Shown: positions 45,878 to 56,361, numbered from the stretch's first letter. The stretch is DNA of 64,000 bases from JADJTT01 sp049306275 (GCA_049306275.1 JBAQQB010000112.1:1-64000); one strand, 5' to 3'. Notes: generated by a model from the sequence alone, not told the origin. A program made the numbers and translations.

Positions 45878-48800
45878 TTATCGGGACAGCACGATCTTGT
45901 GCGTCCAAACCCCGCGCTGGGTCTTCATGCGCAGCCAGTAGGAACCGTTGGCATAGGCCGACAGATCCAGGGCGAACTGTTGTTCCGCCAGCCATTGGCC
46001 GGAGAAACGGGTCAATTCAACGCCCCGCAGGTCGAACAGCGAGAACTCGGCCTCTTCAGGATTCGGGGCCTTGAGCTGGACATTCACCATACCGTTGGTC
46101 GGGTTGGGGAAGAGCACAAAGGCCTGGCTGAGGTCTCCCAAGTCATCGACGCTTACTATACAGTCCGGATCCTGCTGTACGATGAAGGGCGAAGATACCT
46201 GCACGCAGCCATTGGCGTCCGTGATTTCCACCTCGTACACGCCGCCCACGACGGAATCCAGGTCTTCTGTATCCGCGGTGAAATCGGGATCGTCGAGATT
46301 CGACCACAGGAAGGTATAGCCAGGGGTACCGCCGCCGGGCGTGATGGAGATCGCTCCGTTTTCGCAGGGAGGCGTTTCCGGAACGATCGAATCCAGGGCG
46401 ATGGAGATGGCTGAAGGCTCAGCGAGGATAATCGTAGCTTCTCCGACACAGCCTCCCTGGTCGGAAACGGTAACACTATATCCTCCTGCCACAAGACCGC
46501 TGATGGTTTCCGTTGTATCGCCTGTGCTCCACAGGATGTCGTAGGGCGCCGTGCCTCCAAAAATGAGAACGGAAGCCACGCCATCCTCACCGCCAAAGCA
46601 GGATATTGCTTCGCTGCTGATCTCTCCCGAAAAGTCTTCGATGCGAATGACCGGAAAACTGCACAGCGTGGTATTACCCGCAAGGTCGGTGGCCTGGTAG
46701 GTCACCGTAGTGGTGTCTGCAGGGAAGGCAGACCCCGAGGGGAAGCCTTCGATCAGTTCGGTCGCAAATTCGCAGTTGTCGATGGCTTCGGGAAGGTCGT
46801 ATTCCACTTCGGGAATGCAGGAGACGACGACCACCTCTGTCGGGCAGACCACAAATTCGGGGGCCAGGGTATCGGGCTCTATCTCCACGACGAGCGAGTC
46901 GAGGGAGGAAAAGCAGCCGTTGGCGTCGGTCACGGAGACCGAGAAGACGCCGCTCGTCAGGCTGTCGATCACGATGGTGGAATCGCCGGTGCTCCAGACG
47001 ATGGTGAATTCGGGCGTAGAGGACTGGATATCGAGGGTGATCGCGCCATTCTGCTGGTCGCAGGTCGCGTTGAGCAGCTCGGCCACCTCAATAGCCGGAG
47101 CGGGCAGGTCTTCCACTACCACGGTTCCGGTGCTGATACAGCCGTTGTGGTCGAGCACGGCGATGGCGTATTCCCCGGAAGGAACATCGACGAGCAGCGA
47201 GTCGGACTGGCCGTTATCCCAGACGAAGGTGAAGGGATAGGCGCCGCCCGAAATTTCCACCCAGGCTTCGCCGTTTTCCTGTCCGCAGGTCGTGGGCGTA
47301 AAGCCGGGCACGATGACCGGGCTGTCTTCGGCGGCCACTTCGATCGTGGCAGTTTCCACGCAGCCGGTGCTGTCGGAGAGTTGCAGTTCATAGATACCGC
47401 CGTCGAGTCCGGTGAAGAAGAGGAAGGGCAGGTCGGCCGTATCGCTTTCCAGCACTTCGCCGTTGAGCAGAAGGGCATATTCGATGGGCCCTTCGCCGCC
47501 GCTGAGGTTGGCGTTGAGAGTGCCGTTGTTGTTATTGCAGGTAGCGGCCGTGGTCGTCCAGTCGAGTTCAATGGCGTTGAAACCGGCGAGGTCGAAGTCG
47601 GCGGTCGCCGCACAACCCAGGGAATCAGTGACAACCACGGTGTAGGTTCCGGCGATGAGACCGGTAATGGTGTCGGTGGTAGCGCCGGTGCCCCATTCAA
47701 TGGTATAGGGGCCGAAACCGCCGTTGATCAGCACTGCCAGCGATCCGTCTTCGGCGACGCAGGCGGTGGGTTGCTGCACCAATTCAATTGTCAGGGTCTG
47801 GCCGGCTTCATTGTCCACCACCACGCTACCCGTTGCTTCGCAACCGTTGCTGTCGGTGACGATGATCGAGTATTCGCCGGGTACGAGATCGGTGATCGCA
47901 GGTTCTACGCCGCCATTATTCCAGAGCACGGAGAGGTTGCCAGTACCGCCGGAGAAGAACACTTCAGCGGAGCCTGTGGGCAGGCCGCAGTAAGCGGTGA
48001 AGGTCGCGAAGCTGTCGATCACGGGTGAAGCGGCATCTTCCACGACATAGGTGGCCTCGGCTACGCAGCCAAAGGCATCGGTTACCACGACGCTAAAGGT
48101 GTCGGCAGGCAGGTCTGTCAGCACGGAATCAACCGCGCCGTTGCTCCAGGCGAAGGCATAAGGCCAGGTACCGCCGGTCACGCCGATTTCGATCGAGCCA
48201 TTGGGCTCCCCGCATATGGCGGCAACTACAGCCTCTTCGGCGATGGCCAGGTCGGTAAATATTTCGATCAATGCCTCGGCAGTGGAAACGCAACCCACCG
48301 CATCGGTTACCTCAACGGTGTAGAACCCAGGGGCCAGGCCGGTGGCGATGGAGTCGGTAGCGCCGCTGCTCCAGTTGTAGCTGAAAGGCCAAACGCCTTC
48401 CACGATCACTTCCGCAATGGCATCGCTTTCCTGGCAGGTACTAGGCGGCGTTGTCATGATGGTCAGGGTGGGGCCTACGGGTTCATCCACGGTCACCGTG
48501 CCGGAGGATACGCAGTTGTTGTTGTCGGTCACCGCTACCTCGTATACGCCGGGCAGCAGGCCGGTTGATGTGGCAGTGGTATCGCCGTTGCTCCACAGGT
48601 AGAGGAAAGGTTCTGCTCCCGCTGCCTCCACCGTGGCCGTTCCGTCGGGAACGATGCAGCCGGTGGGCAGGGTGGCGCTGAAGCTCAGTTCCGGCCCGGG
48701 GAGGTCTTCCACCACGGCGGTGGCAACCGTCACGCAGCCATTGCCGTCGGTCACAGAGACCAGGTATTCGCCTGCGGCAAGGTCTGTGAGGGTGGTATCC

Positions 48801-51790
48801 GTAGAACCGGATTCCCACTCAAAGGTGAAAGGCTCGTTGCCGGAAGGAATGATGGTTGCCGTACCATCGGCGCCACCGCAGAGGCTGGGGGAGGTAGTGG
48901 CGAATTCAACGGCGGGACCGGGTATTTCCAATACTTCCACAGAATCTGTGGCCACACAGCCGTTGCTATCGGTGATCGTCACGCTGACAAAACCCGGAGG
49001 CAAGTCAACCGCGGTGGAATCGGTGGAGCCGTTTTCCCAGGCGTAGGTGAACGGACCGAAATCGCCGCCGGGCACGACCGCCGCGCTACCGTTGTCGTTA
49101 CCGCAGAAGGTGGGCAGCGATTCGATGGCGGCCACGACAGGACCGGGCACCTCTTCTACCTCAAAATTGGCCGTACCCACACAACCCAGGGTATCGGTAA
49201 CGGTCAGGGTATAAATGCCAGGCGCCAGATCAGTAAGCAGGGGCTCGGCAGACCCGGTATTCCATGCAAAGGTGAAGGGGCCATTCTCTCCGTTGGCATG
49301 GGCCTCAATCGAGCCGTTGTCGTTGCCGCAGAGGGAAGGAATAATGTTGAGGGCGACGGGCTCGGGGGCCAGCGGGCCTTCAATCAGGGTTTCTGCTACA
49401 GTCGAGCAGCCGTTGGAGGAGGTGATGGTCACGAAGTAGGTACCGGGCGCCAGGCTGTCCTGGTTTTGCTCGGTGCTGCCATTGCTCCATTCGAAGAAAT
49501 AGGGTTCCTCCCCTCCTTCGACGAGCACCTCGATAGCGCCTTCATTGAGCACGCAGGTAGTGGCTGTCGGGGTAAGCGTTGCCGTCAGGTCGCCGTCTAC
49601 GGTGACGGTAAAGCTGCAAATCGCAGTATTGCCCGAAGCGTCGGTAGCGGTGTACTCCAGCGTAGTGGCGCCCGCCGGGAAGACGTCGCCGGAGCTGAGC
49701 CCCGTCGTATCGGTTTGTTCCAGGAACAGCGCCAGGTCGGAGGTGCCGGTCACTTTTGCATAAAAATGCCTGCGGATGCAGTTGATCGTGAACAGGTCGG
49801 TGGGCTCGGGAAAGCCGCATCCCGCGAAGTAGGAGATGCCGTTGCCCCTTTCGGTGTAGCCGGCGATGAACTCAGAATCTTCGGGATCGATGAGTTCGAC
49901 CACCAGGTTGCGGTCAGCGGGTACGGTGACGGAGACGGGTATGGAATGGATGAAGTCCGATCCACCCGGCGGCGTGAACGTCTCGCTTTGCAGCAGGTTC
50001 AGGTTGGCATACACGAGCGCGCTGTCGGGGTGGATGTCGTAGACATTCAGCGTAACGGCCTCTGAACCGTTCGAGATAGAAACGCCGACTTCCACTTCTG
50101 AGAGATGGAAAGGCGAGACGAGCGCGTGGTTTTGGAGGTCGAAAATGCGGATATGGGCCGACTGGGGCGATTCGCCCGTCTGCTGGTTGAAGCACCGCGC
50201 CTGCCCGGTAATGGCATCGGTGCGGTTGAGCGACAGGCTCAGGTCGCGGGTCAGGCAGTTGTCGGTGAAGGTGGGCAGGTCGTATTCCACCACAGCGGAA
50301 CAATCGCCTCCTTCCACTTCCACGGTGAAGTCATCCGGGCAGAAGGTAAAGGTGGGCGGTTCGGGCTCGGCGACTGTGACATTGAAGCTGCACACGGCGT
50401 CTTCTTCCACATCGCCGTCATTGAGGAAGGAGAACACCTGCGGCGTAGTGCCCACCGGGAAGGTGGACAGGCTGCTCAGGCCGGTGCCGTCGATCTGGTA
50501 CAGGCGTTCCGAGATCGGAACGTAGTTGATCTTCGCCTCAATCAGCCTGTAGTTGGTGTTGCTGCCGCCGGTAAAGGCAGTATTTCCAAAAATAATGTCG
50601 AACTGGTCCTGCGCAAAGCCCTGACCGGAGCGGTTGGTCAGGCCGATACCTGCGCTCAGGCGCAGGTCGCAATTGGAGACTTCCGCGCCCGGATAGGAAT
50701 CCTGGAGGGAGATCGGGCCGTTGATCCAGTCGCGGGTAGAGGTGATGTAAAACCCTCTGGAAGTGTTGGGCGGCAGGATCATCCCGCCGATCGGGATGTG
50801 GGTGGCGCTTCCGGTACCCTCGCTGTTGACGGTGGCCTGGCCCCAGAAGAGCCAGTGCAGCGTGTTTGTCGCGTTGACGCCATTGAAAATATTCCCCACG
50901 AAAGAGGAAGCGCCGCGGGTCTGGTAGATTTGGATATCCCATTCACCCTCATCGAGCAGCAGGTCCCAGCCTGTGATGATGATGGTGTCGCTGGAGGTAT
51001 TCCTCAGGTCGAACATGGTACCGGCGAGGCCGTAGCCATCGTCCACCATATCAGTGGTGGTCAGGGCATTCTTGCCCACACCACAGGCTTCGGAAGCCCA
51101 TTCCGACAAGCCGTAGTCGAACTCGCTGGCGCAGAGGCCAGCGGCTATCTGGATAGTGGTATCGGAGGGGCACTGTGGAATGGCTTCCTCCAAGGGCGGT
51201 TCGGGCAGTTCGATGGAGTAATTGACGATGCAGGCCTCGCTGAGGCGTTCGATTTGCAGGGTATGCGTGCCGGGGCAAATGCGGCGTACGGTATCGGAGG
51301 CCATCAGGCGGCCGTTCCATCGAAAGATGTATTCCGGGTAGCGGTCGATCTCGATCATCCCCTGGCATTCCGAAAGACAACCCTCCTGAAAGATCAGGGT
51401 AGCCAGGGTGTCGGGAATAGGCGGTGCAGCTCCGGAGTCGACGGTGACCGTTCCCGTGGCCGTCAGGCCCATCTGGTCGGTGACCAACACCTCATAAGTG
51501 CCGGCGGGTACTCCGAAGAAAGTGTAGCTAGTGTAAGGCGTTCTGCGTTTGAGCTCCGGCGACAGTTCGATGTTGTAGGGCACCGTGCCTCCGGTGATGT
51601 CAATGGTAACTAAGCCATCGGTACCGTTCTGGCAGCCCGTCGGCGTAGAAGACAGGCTGATCTGAAGCGTATCCTGGGCGATCGCCAGGGAAAAAGTGAA
51701 GAAAGTCAGGAAAACGGTGAACAGTACGTAGGTAGTAATCGGTTGCTTGTGGGAGTCAGTTTTCTGCATAGATAAAAATGGTTTGTTCAA
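45878..51790 (-). CDS. Giant secreted adhesin-like protein with about 15 SprB repeats, HYR domains and T9SS type A sorting domain
   Basis: 1,970 residues from ATG at 51790; ATG at 51769 (MQKTDSHKQPITTYVLFTVF) gives a better signal peptide and may be the true start. One SprB-like repeat follows the signal. Then comes a unique region (about 200-460) and HYR domains (CSFNVTVAEPEPPTFTFCPD onward). From about 740 to 1,680 there are about 12 tandem SprB repeats of about 72-76 residues (C-x-x-x-x-G ... WSNGSTE ... LAPGTYxVTIT-x-x-NGC). Another HYR-like segment, two more repeats and a T9SS sorting domain (FVLFPNPTNGMVNVQL ... WLRMKTQRGVWTHKIVL) follow. Similar proteins act as mobile surface adhesins in gliding Bacteroidota; gliding in this organism is not proven. 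Confidence 0.88.
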   Translation of the reverse strand: MNKPFLSMQKTDSHKQPITTYVLFTVFLTFFTFSLAIAQDTLQISLSSTPTGCQNGTDGLVTIDITGGTVPYNIELSPELKRRTPYTSYTFFGVPAGTYEVLVTDQMGLTATGTVTVDSGAAPPIPDTLATLIFQEGCLSECQGMIEIDRYPEYIFRWNGRLMASDTVRRICPGTHTLQIERLSEACIVNYSIELPEPPLEEAIPQCPSDTTIQIAAGLCASEFDYGLSEWASEACGVGKNALTTTDMVDDGYGLAGTMFDLRNTSSDTIIITGWDLLLDEGEWDIQIYQTRGASSFVGNIFNGVNATNTLHWLFWGQATVNSEGTGSATHIPIGGMILPPNTSRGFYITSTRDWINGPISLQDSYPGAEVSNCDLRLSAGIGLTNRSGQGFAQDQFDIIFGNTAFTGGSNTNYRLIEAKINYVPISERLYQIDGTGLSSLSTFPVGTTPQVFSFLNDGDVEEDAVCSFNVTVAEPEPPTFTFCPDDFTVEVEGGDCSAVVEYDLPTFTDNCLTRDLSLSLNRTDAITGQARCFNQQTGESPQSAHIRIFDLQNHALVSPFHLSEVEVGVSISNGSEAVTLNVYDIHPDSALVYANLNLLQSETFTPPGGSDFIHSIPVSVTVPADRNLVVELIDPEDSEFIAGYTERGNGISYFAGCGFPEPTDLFTINCIRRHFYAKVTGTSDLALFLEQTDTTGLSSGDVFPAGATTLEYTATDASGNTAICSFTVTVDGDLTATLTPTATTCVLNEGAIEVLVEGGEEPYFFEWSNGSTEQNQDSLAPGTYFVTITSSNGCSTVAETLIEGPLAPEPVALNIIPSLCGNDNGSIEAHANGENGPFTFAWNTGSAEPLLTDLAPGIYTLTVTDTLGCVGTANFEVEEVPGPVVAAIESLPTFCGNDNGSAAVVPGGDFGPFTYAWENGSTDSTAVDLPPGFVSVTITDSNGCVATDSVEVLEIPGPAVEFATTSPSLCGGADGTATIIPSGNEPFTFEWESGSTDTTLTDLAAGEYLVSVTDGNGCVTVATAVVEDLPGPELSFSATLPTGCIVPDGTATVEAAGAEPFLYLWSNGDTTATSTGLLPGVYEVAVTDNNNCVSSGTVTVDEPVGPTLTIMTTPPSTCQESDAIAEVIVEGVWPFSYNWSSGATDSIATGLAPGFYTVEVTDAVGCVSTAEALIEIFTDLAIAEEAVVAAICGEPNGSIEIGVTGGTWPYAFAWSNGAVDSVLTDLPADTFSVVVTDAFGCVAEATYVVEDAASPVIDSFATFTAYCGLPTGSAEVFFSGGTGNLSVLWNNGGVEPAITDLVPGEYSIIVTDSNGCEATGSVVVDNEAGQTLTIELVQQPTACVAEDGSLAVLINGGFGPYTIEWGTGATTDTITGLIAGTYTVVVTDSLGCAATADFDLAGFNAIELDWTTTAATCNNNNGTLNANLSGGEGPIEYALLLNGEVLESDTADLPFLFFTGLDGGIYELQLSDSTGCVETATIEVAAEDSPVIVPGFTPTTCGQENGEAWVEISGGAYPFTFVWDNGQSDSLLVDVPSGEYAIAVLDHNGCISTGTVVVEDLPAPAIEVAELLNATCDQQNGAITLDIQSSTPEFTIVWSTGDSTIVIDSLTSGVFSVSVTDANGCFSSLDSLVVEIEPDTLAPEFVVCPTEVVVVSCIPEVEYDLPEAIDNCEFATELIEGFPSGSAFPADTTTVTYQATDLAGNTTLCSFPVIRIEDFSGEISSEAISCFGGEDGVASVLIFGGTAPYDILWSTGDTTETISGLVAGGYSVTVSDQGGCVGEATIILAEPSAISIALDSIVPETPPCENGAISITPGGGTPGYTFLWSNLDDPDFTADTEDLDSVVGGVYEVEITDANGCVQVSSPFIVQQDPDCIVSVDDLGDLSQAFVLFPNPTNGMVNVQLKAPNPEEAEFSLFDLRGVELTRFSGQWLAEQQFALDLSAYANGSYWLRMKTQRGVWTHKIVLSR

Positions 51791-52000
51791 AAGGAATTAT
51801 AATCGGACTGTTGCCGGACAAAGCCCGGAACAGCATAAAACAACTGTACAAGAAGGGAAATTACCTCAAGGGGAAGCCCTCGAGAGAAGTTAATGATGCG
51901 GGGTAGCTTTAAAAAAGCGGAATCAGCAGCAAATTAATGGAAAATTTGCGCTTAATAGCAAGTATTCGGAAAAAATTAATATTTTTTACCTCAGAAAAAT

Positions 52001-53191
52001 ATGCCGCAAGACAACCCGACCAAGGCCTATGGGCAACGGCTTTACACCCTGCCTTTTTTCCTGCTCTGTGCCAGCCAGGCCTTTTTTGCCGCAAGTTTCA
52101 CCATGATCCTGCCCGAGCTGCCCGCCTACCTCACATCGCTGGGCGGCGAGGAGTACAAGGGGCTCATCATTGCCCTTTTCACGCTTACCGCCGGGCTGTC
52201 GAGGCCTTTCAGCGGGAAGCTGACCGACACGGTGGGCCGCGTGCCGGTGATGGTCTTCGGCACACTCGTCTGCGTTGTGGCCAGCCTGTTCTACCCCATC
52301 CTCACCTCCGTTTGGGGTTTCCTGCTCCTGAGGTTCCTGCACGGGCTGTCAACCGGCTTTAAACCCACCGCCTCCACCGCCTATGTGGCCGACATCGCGC
52401 CGCCGCAGCGCAGGGGCGAGGCGCTGGGCATCCTGAGCCTGAGCATGAATACCGGCGCTACCCTGGCGCCGGCAGCCGGCAGCTGGCTGGCCATGCATAC
52501 CTCCCTTAACGCTATGTTCCTGATCTCCTCGGGTATGGCCCTCTTCTCCATCATCATCCTGCTTGGCCTGAAAGAAACGCTCGAAAAACGCAGCTCTTTC
52601 CATCCGCGCCAGCTCCTGCTGTCTCCTTCGGAAATCGTCGAACCCTCCGCCCTCGGTCCTGCCGTCGTCACCGTAGCGGTCTACCTCGGGTATGGGGCCA
52701 TGCTTACCGTCATCCCCGACCAAAGCGACTTTCTGGGGCTTTCCAATAAAGGATGGTTTTTCTCCGTATTCACCCTGTTCTCCCTGGCTTCCCGCCTTTT
52801 TGCAGGCCAGGTATCCGACCGCCTCGGCCGTATACCGGTGCTCCGGGTGGGCCTCGTCATGCTGGTGATGTCCATGGTATGGATGGGGTCGGTGCAGTCG
52901 GGGTTCACCCTGCTCCTCGCCTCAGGGGCGATGGGCTTCGCCCACGGCATCGTCGGGCCGGCACTGTTTGCCTGGACAATCGACCGCAGCCCCGACGAAC
53001 GGAGGGGGCGGGCGGTTGGTACCGTCTATATCGCACTGGAATTGGGAATCGGCGTGGGAGCCTTGCTATCAGCCTGGTTTTACGACAACCAGCCAGGCCA
53101 CTTCGACCGCACATTTTTTTTCCTGAGCGCCATGACCCTTGCAGGACTGCTTTTCTTGTTCAGCATGAAGGGCAGTCAGGTCAGCCATTGA
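52001..53191 (+). CDS. MFS transporter
   Basis: 396 residues with about twelve hydrophobic helices. Two motif-A loops are visible, one in each half: FSGKLTDTVGRVPVM near residue 70 and FAGQVSDRLGRIPVL near 265. The family moves small molecules across the inner membrane with proton coupling; the length and the motifs fit a drug or metabolite exporter (DHA1-like), but the substrate cannot be read from sequence. It converges on a MarR-type regulator and their 3' ends overlap by 11 bp, so the regulator may control it. Confidence 0.88.
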   Translation: MPQDNPTKAYGQRLYTLPFFLLCASQAFFAASFTMILPELPAYLTSLGGEEYKGLIIALFTLTAGLSRPFSGKLTDTVGRVPVMVFGTLVCVVASLFYPILTSVWGFLLLRFLHGLSTGFKPTASTAYVADIAPPQRRGEALGILSLSMNTGATLAPAAGSWLAMHTSLNAMFLISSGMALFSIIILLGLKETLEKRSSFHPRQLLLSPSEIVEPSALGPAVVTVAVYLGYGAMLTVIPDQSDFLGLSNKGWFFSVFTLFSLASRLFAGQVSDRLGRIPVLRVGLVMLVMSMVWMGSVQSGFTLLLASGAMGFAHGIVGPALFAWTIDRSPDERRGRAVGTVYIALELGIGVGALLSAWFYDNQPGHFDRTFFFLSAMTLAGLLFLFSMKGSQVSH

Positions 53192-53807
53192 GGCGATTTT
53201 CCAACTCCTCGAGGTCTTTCCCCCTCTCCTGATCCCATATAGGCTGGTGGAAGGCATTCAACTTTCTGAGCAAGGCGAGCATATGCAGCTTTTCTTCTTC
53301 CTCCAGATCGCCGCACAAGAGATGGGCTGCCTTATTGATACCTTCCAAAGTGGAAAGATAAAGCTCCCGGCCTTTCGGAGTAATGCGCACGCGCTTTGAA
53401 CGCCCGTCTTCCGGATCGTCGAAATCTTCTATCAACTCCTGCCTTATCAACCGCTTGATGACCTCGATGCCGGGAGAGAGTTCGCTGTAATTCCTGGCGA
53501 TGAGCTCAGTTTTCCGTAGGCTCTCGTTTTCCACTAAGGAGGCCAAAAATCCAAAATCGATCATACTGACCAGCGGCGTGCCCCGGAGGGCCGTCTTCGT
53601 GTAATGCTTGGCGTGCACGTTGAGCGTGGTGATCAGCGAAGTGAGCAACCCGTCGAGGTTCTCCTCAAGGTTGGGCGTTCCTTTGGAAGGGGCCTCCTGG
53701 TACTGGCTGTACAACCAATAGGAAAACGAGCGGAGATCTGTTCCTGAACCGCTGCTATCAAAGGCTTCCAGCTTTTCTATGACCTCTTTGACGAGTTGGT
53801 AGCTCAT
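53181..53807 (-). CDS. MarR family transcriptional regulator
   Basis: 208 residues, longer than the usual 140-170. The extra part is an N-terminal stretch of about 50 residues (FSYWLYSQYQEAPSKGTPNL). The winged-helix region (about 70-160) shows LRKTELIARNYSELSPGIEV for the recognition helix and DPEDGRSKRVRITPKG for the wing. Such proteins bind palindromic DNA as dimers and are released by small aromatic ligands. It is convergent with an MFS gene and may regulate it or itself; the upstream region (53808-53960) is AT-rich and holds a -7-like element. Confidence 0.85.
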   Translation of the reverse strand: MSYQLVKEVIEKLEAFDSSGSGTDLRSFSYWLYSQYQEAPSKGTPNLEENLDGLLTSLITTLNVHAKHYTKTALRGTPLVSMIDFGFLASLVENESLRKTELIARNYSELSPGIEVIKRLIRQELIEDFDDPEDGRSKRVRITPKGRELYLSTLEGINKAAHLLCGDLEEEEKLHMLALLRKLNAFHQPIWDQERGKDLEELENRLNG

Positions 53808-53912
53808 TTGGTTTTTTCTTTAGGAGGCAATTTATTTTTAAGCACAAAAACGAATGAAAAAACACAAAAGGTGCTGATAATCAAATGTTATGCACTTTCC
53901 AGCATAGTGGCA

Positions 53913-53920
53913 CAAATATA
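53913..53920 (-). promoter_or_regulatory. Candidate -7 element (TATATTTG) of the MarR gene
   Basis: The minus strand reads TATATTTG, a full TAnnTTTG match, but 105 bp upstream of the ATG at 53807, implying a long leader. A TTG at -33 was not found. Confidence 0.3.
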
Positions 53921-53960
53921 ACCAAGCTTTACTAAGATTTATTCCTGAAAAAATAAAACC

Positions 53961-56336
53961 TTAAAGGTCCAGCAGAATTCCGAGCGCTGGAATCACCCTT
54001 CCGGTATCGCTGGAGATGGTTTTGACCAGATAGCGCCCCGGGTCGTTCGGGTCAATGACAGGGTTGTTCTCGGCGTCGCGTTCTACAGTCAGGTAAGGCA
54101 ACAGGGCCACGGGCGAACTGTAGATATTCTGAATATCCAGAAATACCTGCAAAGCCCATTTGCGGAAGTTGAACTGCTTGTCGACCCGGAAATCGAGCTG
54201 GTGGAAAATGGGCAAACGGGCTTCATTGAGCTGCGAATAATCGGGCAGGCCGCGGCGGTTGAGGTCCCATACCCCTCGGCGCGAAGAGAGTTCCAGGTCG
54301 TAGGGCGTGTAAGGGTTGCCTCCGGAAAAACTCCAGCGCAGGCCCATTTGCCAGTTCTTTTTAAAGGTTTTACCCGCCGCCACCGTGGCGAAATGGCGAT
54401 TGTCCCAGGCCGATGAGATGAAGGCGCCTTCAGTATCCCTGAACTGGCTGACCACAAATGAATAGTTCAGCATCCAGTAGTAACCGCGGGTGAGCTTTTG
54501 CTTGACCTGAAATTCCACCCCGTAGGCCCGCCCTTCCGAACTGGCATCGGCTGGCTGGTTGCCGACCAGGGCGTAAGAGGCGTTGGCGTTGGCGTAGGAG
54601 ATGGAATCAAACAGGAGAAAGGGGTAGTTTGCATAGTTTTTGTAAAAACCCTCCAACTTCACCTGGTACCCCTTGGCTGTTGTATGCTCTATGCCGAGCG
54701 CAGCCTGGCTGCTGCGCATGTATTTGAGCCGGTCGCGGTTGACCAGTCGTCCCGCTTCCTGGAATCCAAGCAGGATATAGGGCGGCATCTGGTAGTAGAC
54801 ACCCGCGCTGGCGTTCAGCTTCCAATTGGCTGGAAGTGCGTAGGAAAATGCCAGGCGGGGCGACAATTGCCGCAAGGGGTTTTTCATCTCGTCGTTGTAA
54901 GTGCTGCCGTCAAGGCGCAGCCCCGCGAAAATGGTGCCGCGCCCGGATGCGAAGGTCCGGCTGGCCGACCCGAAAGCGCCGTAGCGCAGGAACTCCAGAT
55001 CGGTGGAATAGGAAATGCTGTCGGCCGTGCCGTCGCGAAAGGTGAACAGGGAGAAGTTATCGGCCGTAAACCGGTTGTGCTCGCCGCCGAGGCCGTACTG
55101 GATTTCCCATTGCGAACGGAAGATCCGGTGCTCCAGCCTGAGTTTGGTCTCCGTCTCGCCCGAACGAAAATCGAGAACCTGGTCTTCGGGCTGGTAGGTA
55201 TTGTCGAGGTATTTTTCTGCCTGGTTGATGAAGCCGTTCTGGCTGAGCACCAGGGTGTAGTAGCTATTGTCGAGGTAGTGCTTGTACACGGCGCCCGCCG
55301 CGTAGATGAATTGCTTGCCCTCGGGTATGTAACCGGTGTTGTAGAGCAACGATTCGCTGGCCTCCGCCTCCAGATTGAGGGTGTATTTGTCGTAACCCCC
55401 GATACCCGTCAGGATCAATTCGTTCTTCGGATTGAAGCGGATGACATTCTTGAACTGCACATCCGAGTAAAAAGGCAGCACCGGCAGGCCGATGGCCTTG
55501 AACATGTGCTGGGAATACGACTCCCGCGCGGAGAGCATGAAGTTGGATTTTTTGCCGATGGGGCCTTCCACCATGAAACCAAAATCGGTGGCCCCGAGGG
55601 TGAAGTTACCGCCGATGCGGTCTTTCCTCCCCTCTCGCTGGTAGACCTCGAGCACGCTGCTCAGGGCGTTGGGACGGCTGGCGGGAAAGGCGCCCGTATG
55701 CAGTTCGGCCTTTTGCAGCATCCGCACGTTGAGAATGCCGTTGGGGCCGCCGCTGGTGCCTTGTACCGTGAAATGGGTAATTGTAGGTATCTCGATGCCG
55801 TCGAGATAAAACCGGTTTTCATTGGAGGAACCGCCCCGGATGATCAGGTTGTACCCAAAAGAGGTGCGGGGCGACACGCCGGGCAGGGTGCGGAGAAAGC
55901 GCGACACGTCAATCGTGGCGCCCGGCATGCGCTCCAGCTCGTGCAGGGTGACGCTCTGCAACGACAAGGGGCTCTCGGCCGTGCGCCTGAACGCTTCTGC
56001 CCTCACCTCCACCTGCTCCAGAGCGACGGCGCCGGGTTCGAGGAAAAACTCCAGGAAAACAGGCTTACCCGTGCTGGCCGTTATCTCATGCAAAATAAGG
56101 GGGGTAAACCCGATAAAACTGGCCTCCAGGTTGTACAGCCCAGGCGCGAGTTCCAGGCGGAAATACCCGGCGCTGTCGCAGGTTACCCCTGTCTCGCTCT
56201 GCAACACTGCTACCGTAGCGAAGCCCAATGGCTCTTTATTCGTAGCGCTGACCACCTGCCCTTCGACGATGGCTTTCTGAGAAAAAAGATGTGCGCTGAC
56301 CGACAGCAATGCAAGGAGAATGGTGACTTTATTCAC
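53961..56336 (-). CDS. TonB-dependent receptor with CarboxypepD_reg domain
   Basis: 791 residues. There is a signal peptide (1-19, ending HLFSQ) and a CarboxypepD_reg-like domain (about 20-105, VEGQVVSATNKEPLGFATVA). The plug (about 115-235) includes LRTLPGVSPRTSFGYNLIIR then GGSSNENRFYLDGIEIPT. The rest is an outer-membrane barrel (about 250-791) with alternating aromatic strands. It imports or binds a ligand at the outer membrane using TonB energy. The size fits siderophore/metal or small-substrate receptors rather than the 1,000-residue SusC type, and no SusD gene is adjacent. The ligand is unknown. The gene stands alone, with a -7 element just upstream. Confidence 0.9.
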   Translation of the reverse strand: MNKVTILLALLSVSAHLFSQKAIVEGQVVSATNKEPLGFATVAVLQSETGVTCDSAGYFRLELAPGLYNLEASFIGFTPLILHEITASTGKPVFLEFFLEPGAVALEQVEVRAEAFRRTAESPLSLQSVTLHELERMPGATIDVSRFLRTLPGVSPRTSFGYNLIIRGGSSNENRFYLDGIEIPTITHFTVQGTSGGPNGILNVRMLQKAELHTGAFPASRPNALSSVLEVYQREGRKDRIGGNFTLGATDFGFMVEGPIGKKSNFMLSARESYSQHMFKAIGLPVLPFYSDVQFKNVIRFNPKNELILTGIGGYDKYTLNLEAEASESLLYNTGYIPEGKQFIYAAGAVYKHYLDNSYYTLVLSQNGFINQAEKYLDNTYQPEDQVLDFRSGETETKLRLEHRIFRSQWEIQYGLGGEHNRFTADNFSLFTFRDGTADSISYSTDLEFLRYGAFGSASRTFASGRGTIFAGLRLDGSTYNDEMKNPLRQLSPRLAFSYALPANWKLNASAGVYYQMPPYILLGFQEAGRLVNRDRLKYMRSSQAALGIEHTTAKGYQVKLEGFYKNYANYPFLLFDSISYANANASYALVGNQPADASSEGRAYGVEFQVKQKLTRGYYWMLNYSFVVSQFRDTEGAFISSAWDNRHFATVAAGKTFKKNWQMGLRWSFSGGNPYTPYDLELSSRRGVWDLNRRGLPDYSQLNEARLPIFHQLDFRVDKQFNFRKWALQVFLDIQNIYSSPVALLPYLTVERDAENNPVIDPNDPGRYLVKTISSDTGRVIPALGILLDL

Positions 56337-56353
56337 TTTCAGGAAAATTTTGG

Positions 56354-56361
56354 CAAAGGTA
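56354..56361 (-). promoter_or_regulatory. Candidate -7 element (TACCTTTG) of the TonB-receptor gene
   Basis: The minus strand reads TACCTTTG, a full TAnnTTTG match, 17 bp upstream of the ATG at 56336. No clear TTG at -33. Confidence 0.4.
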
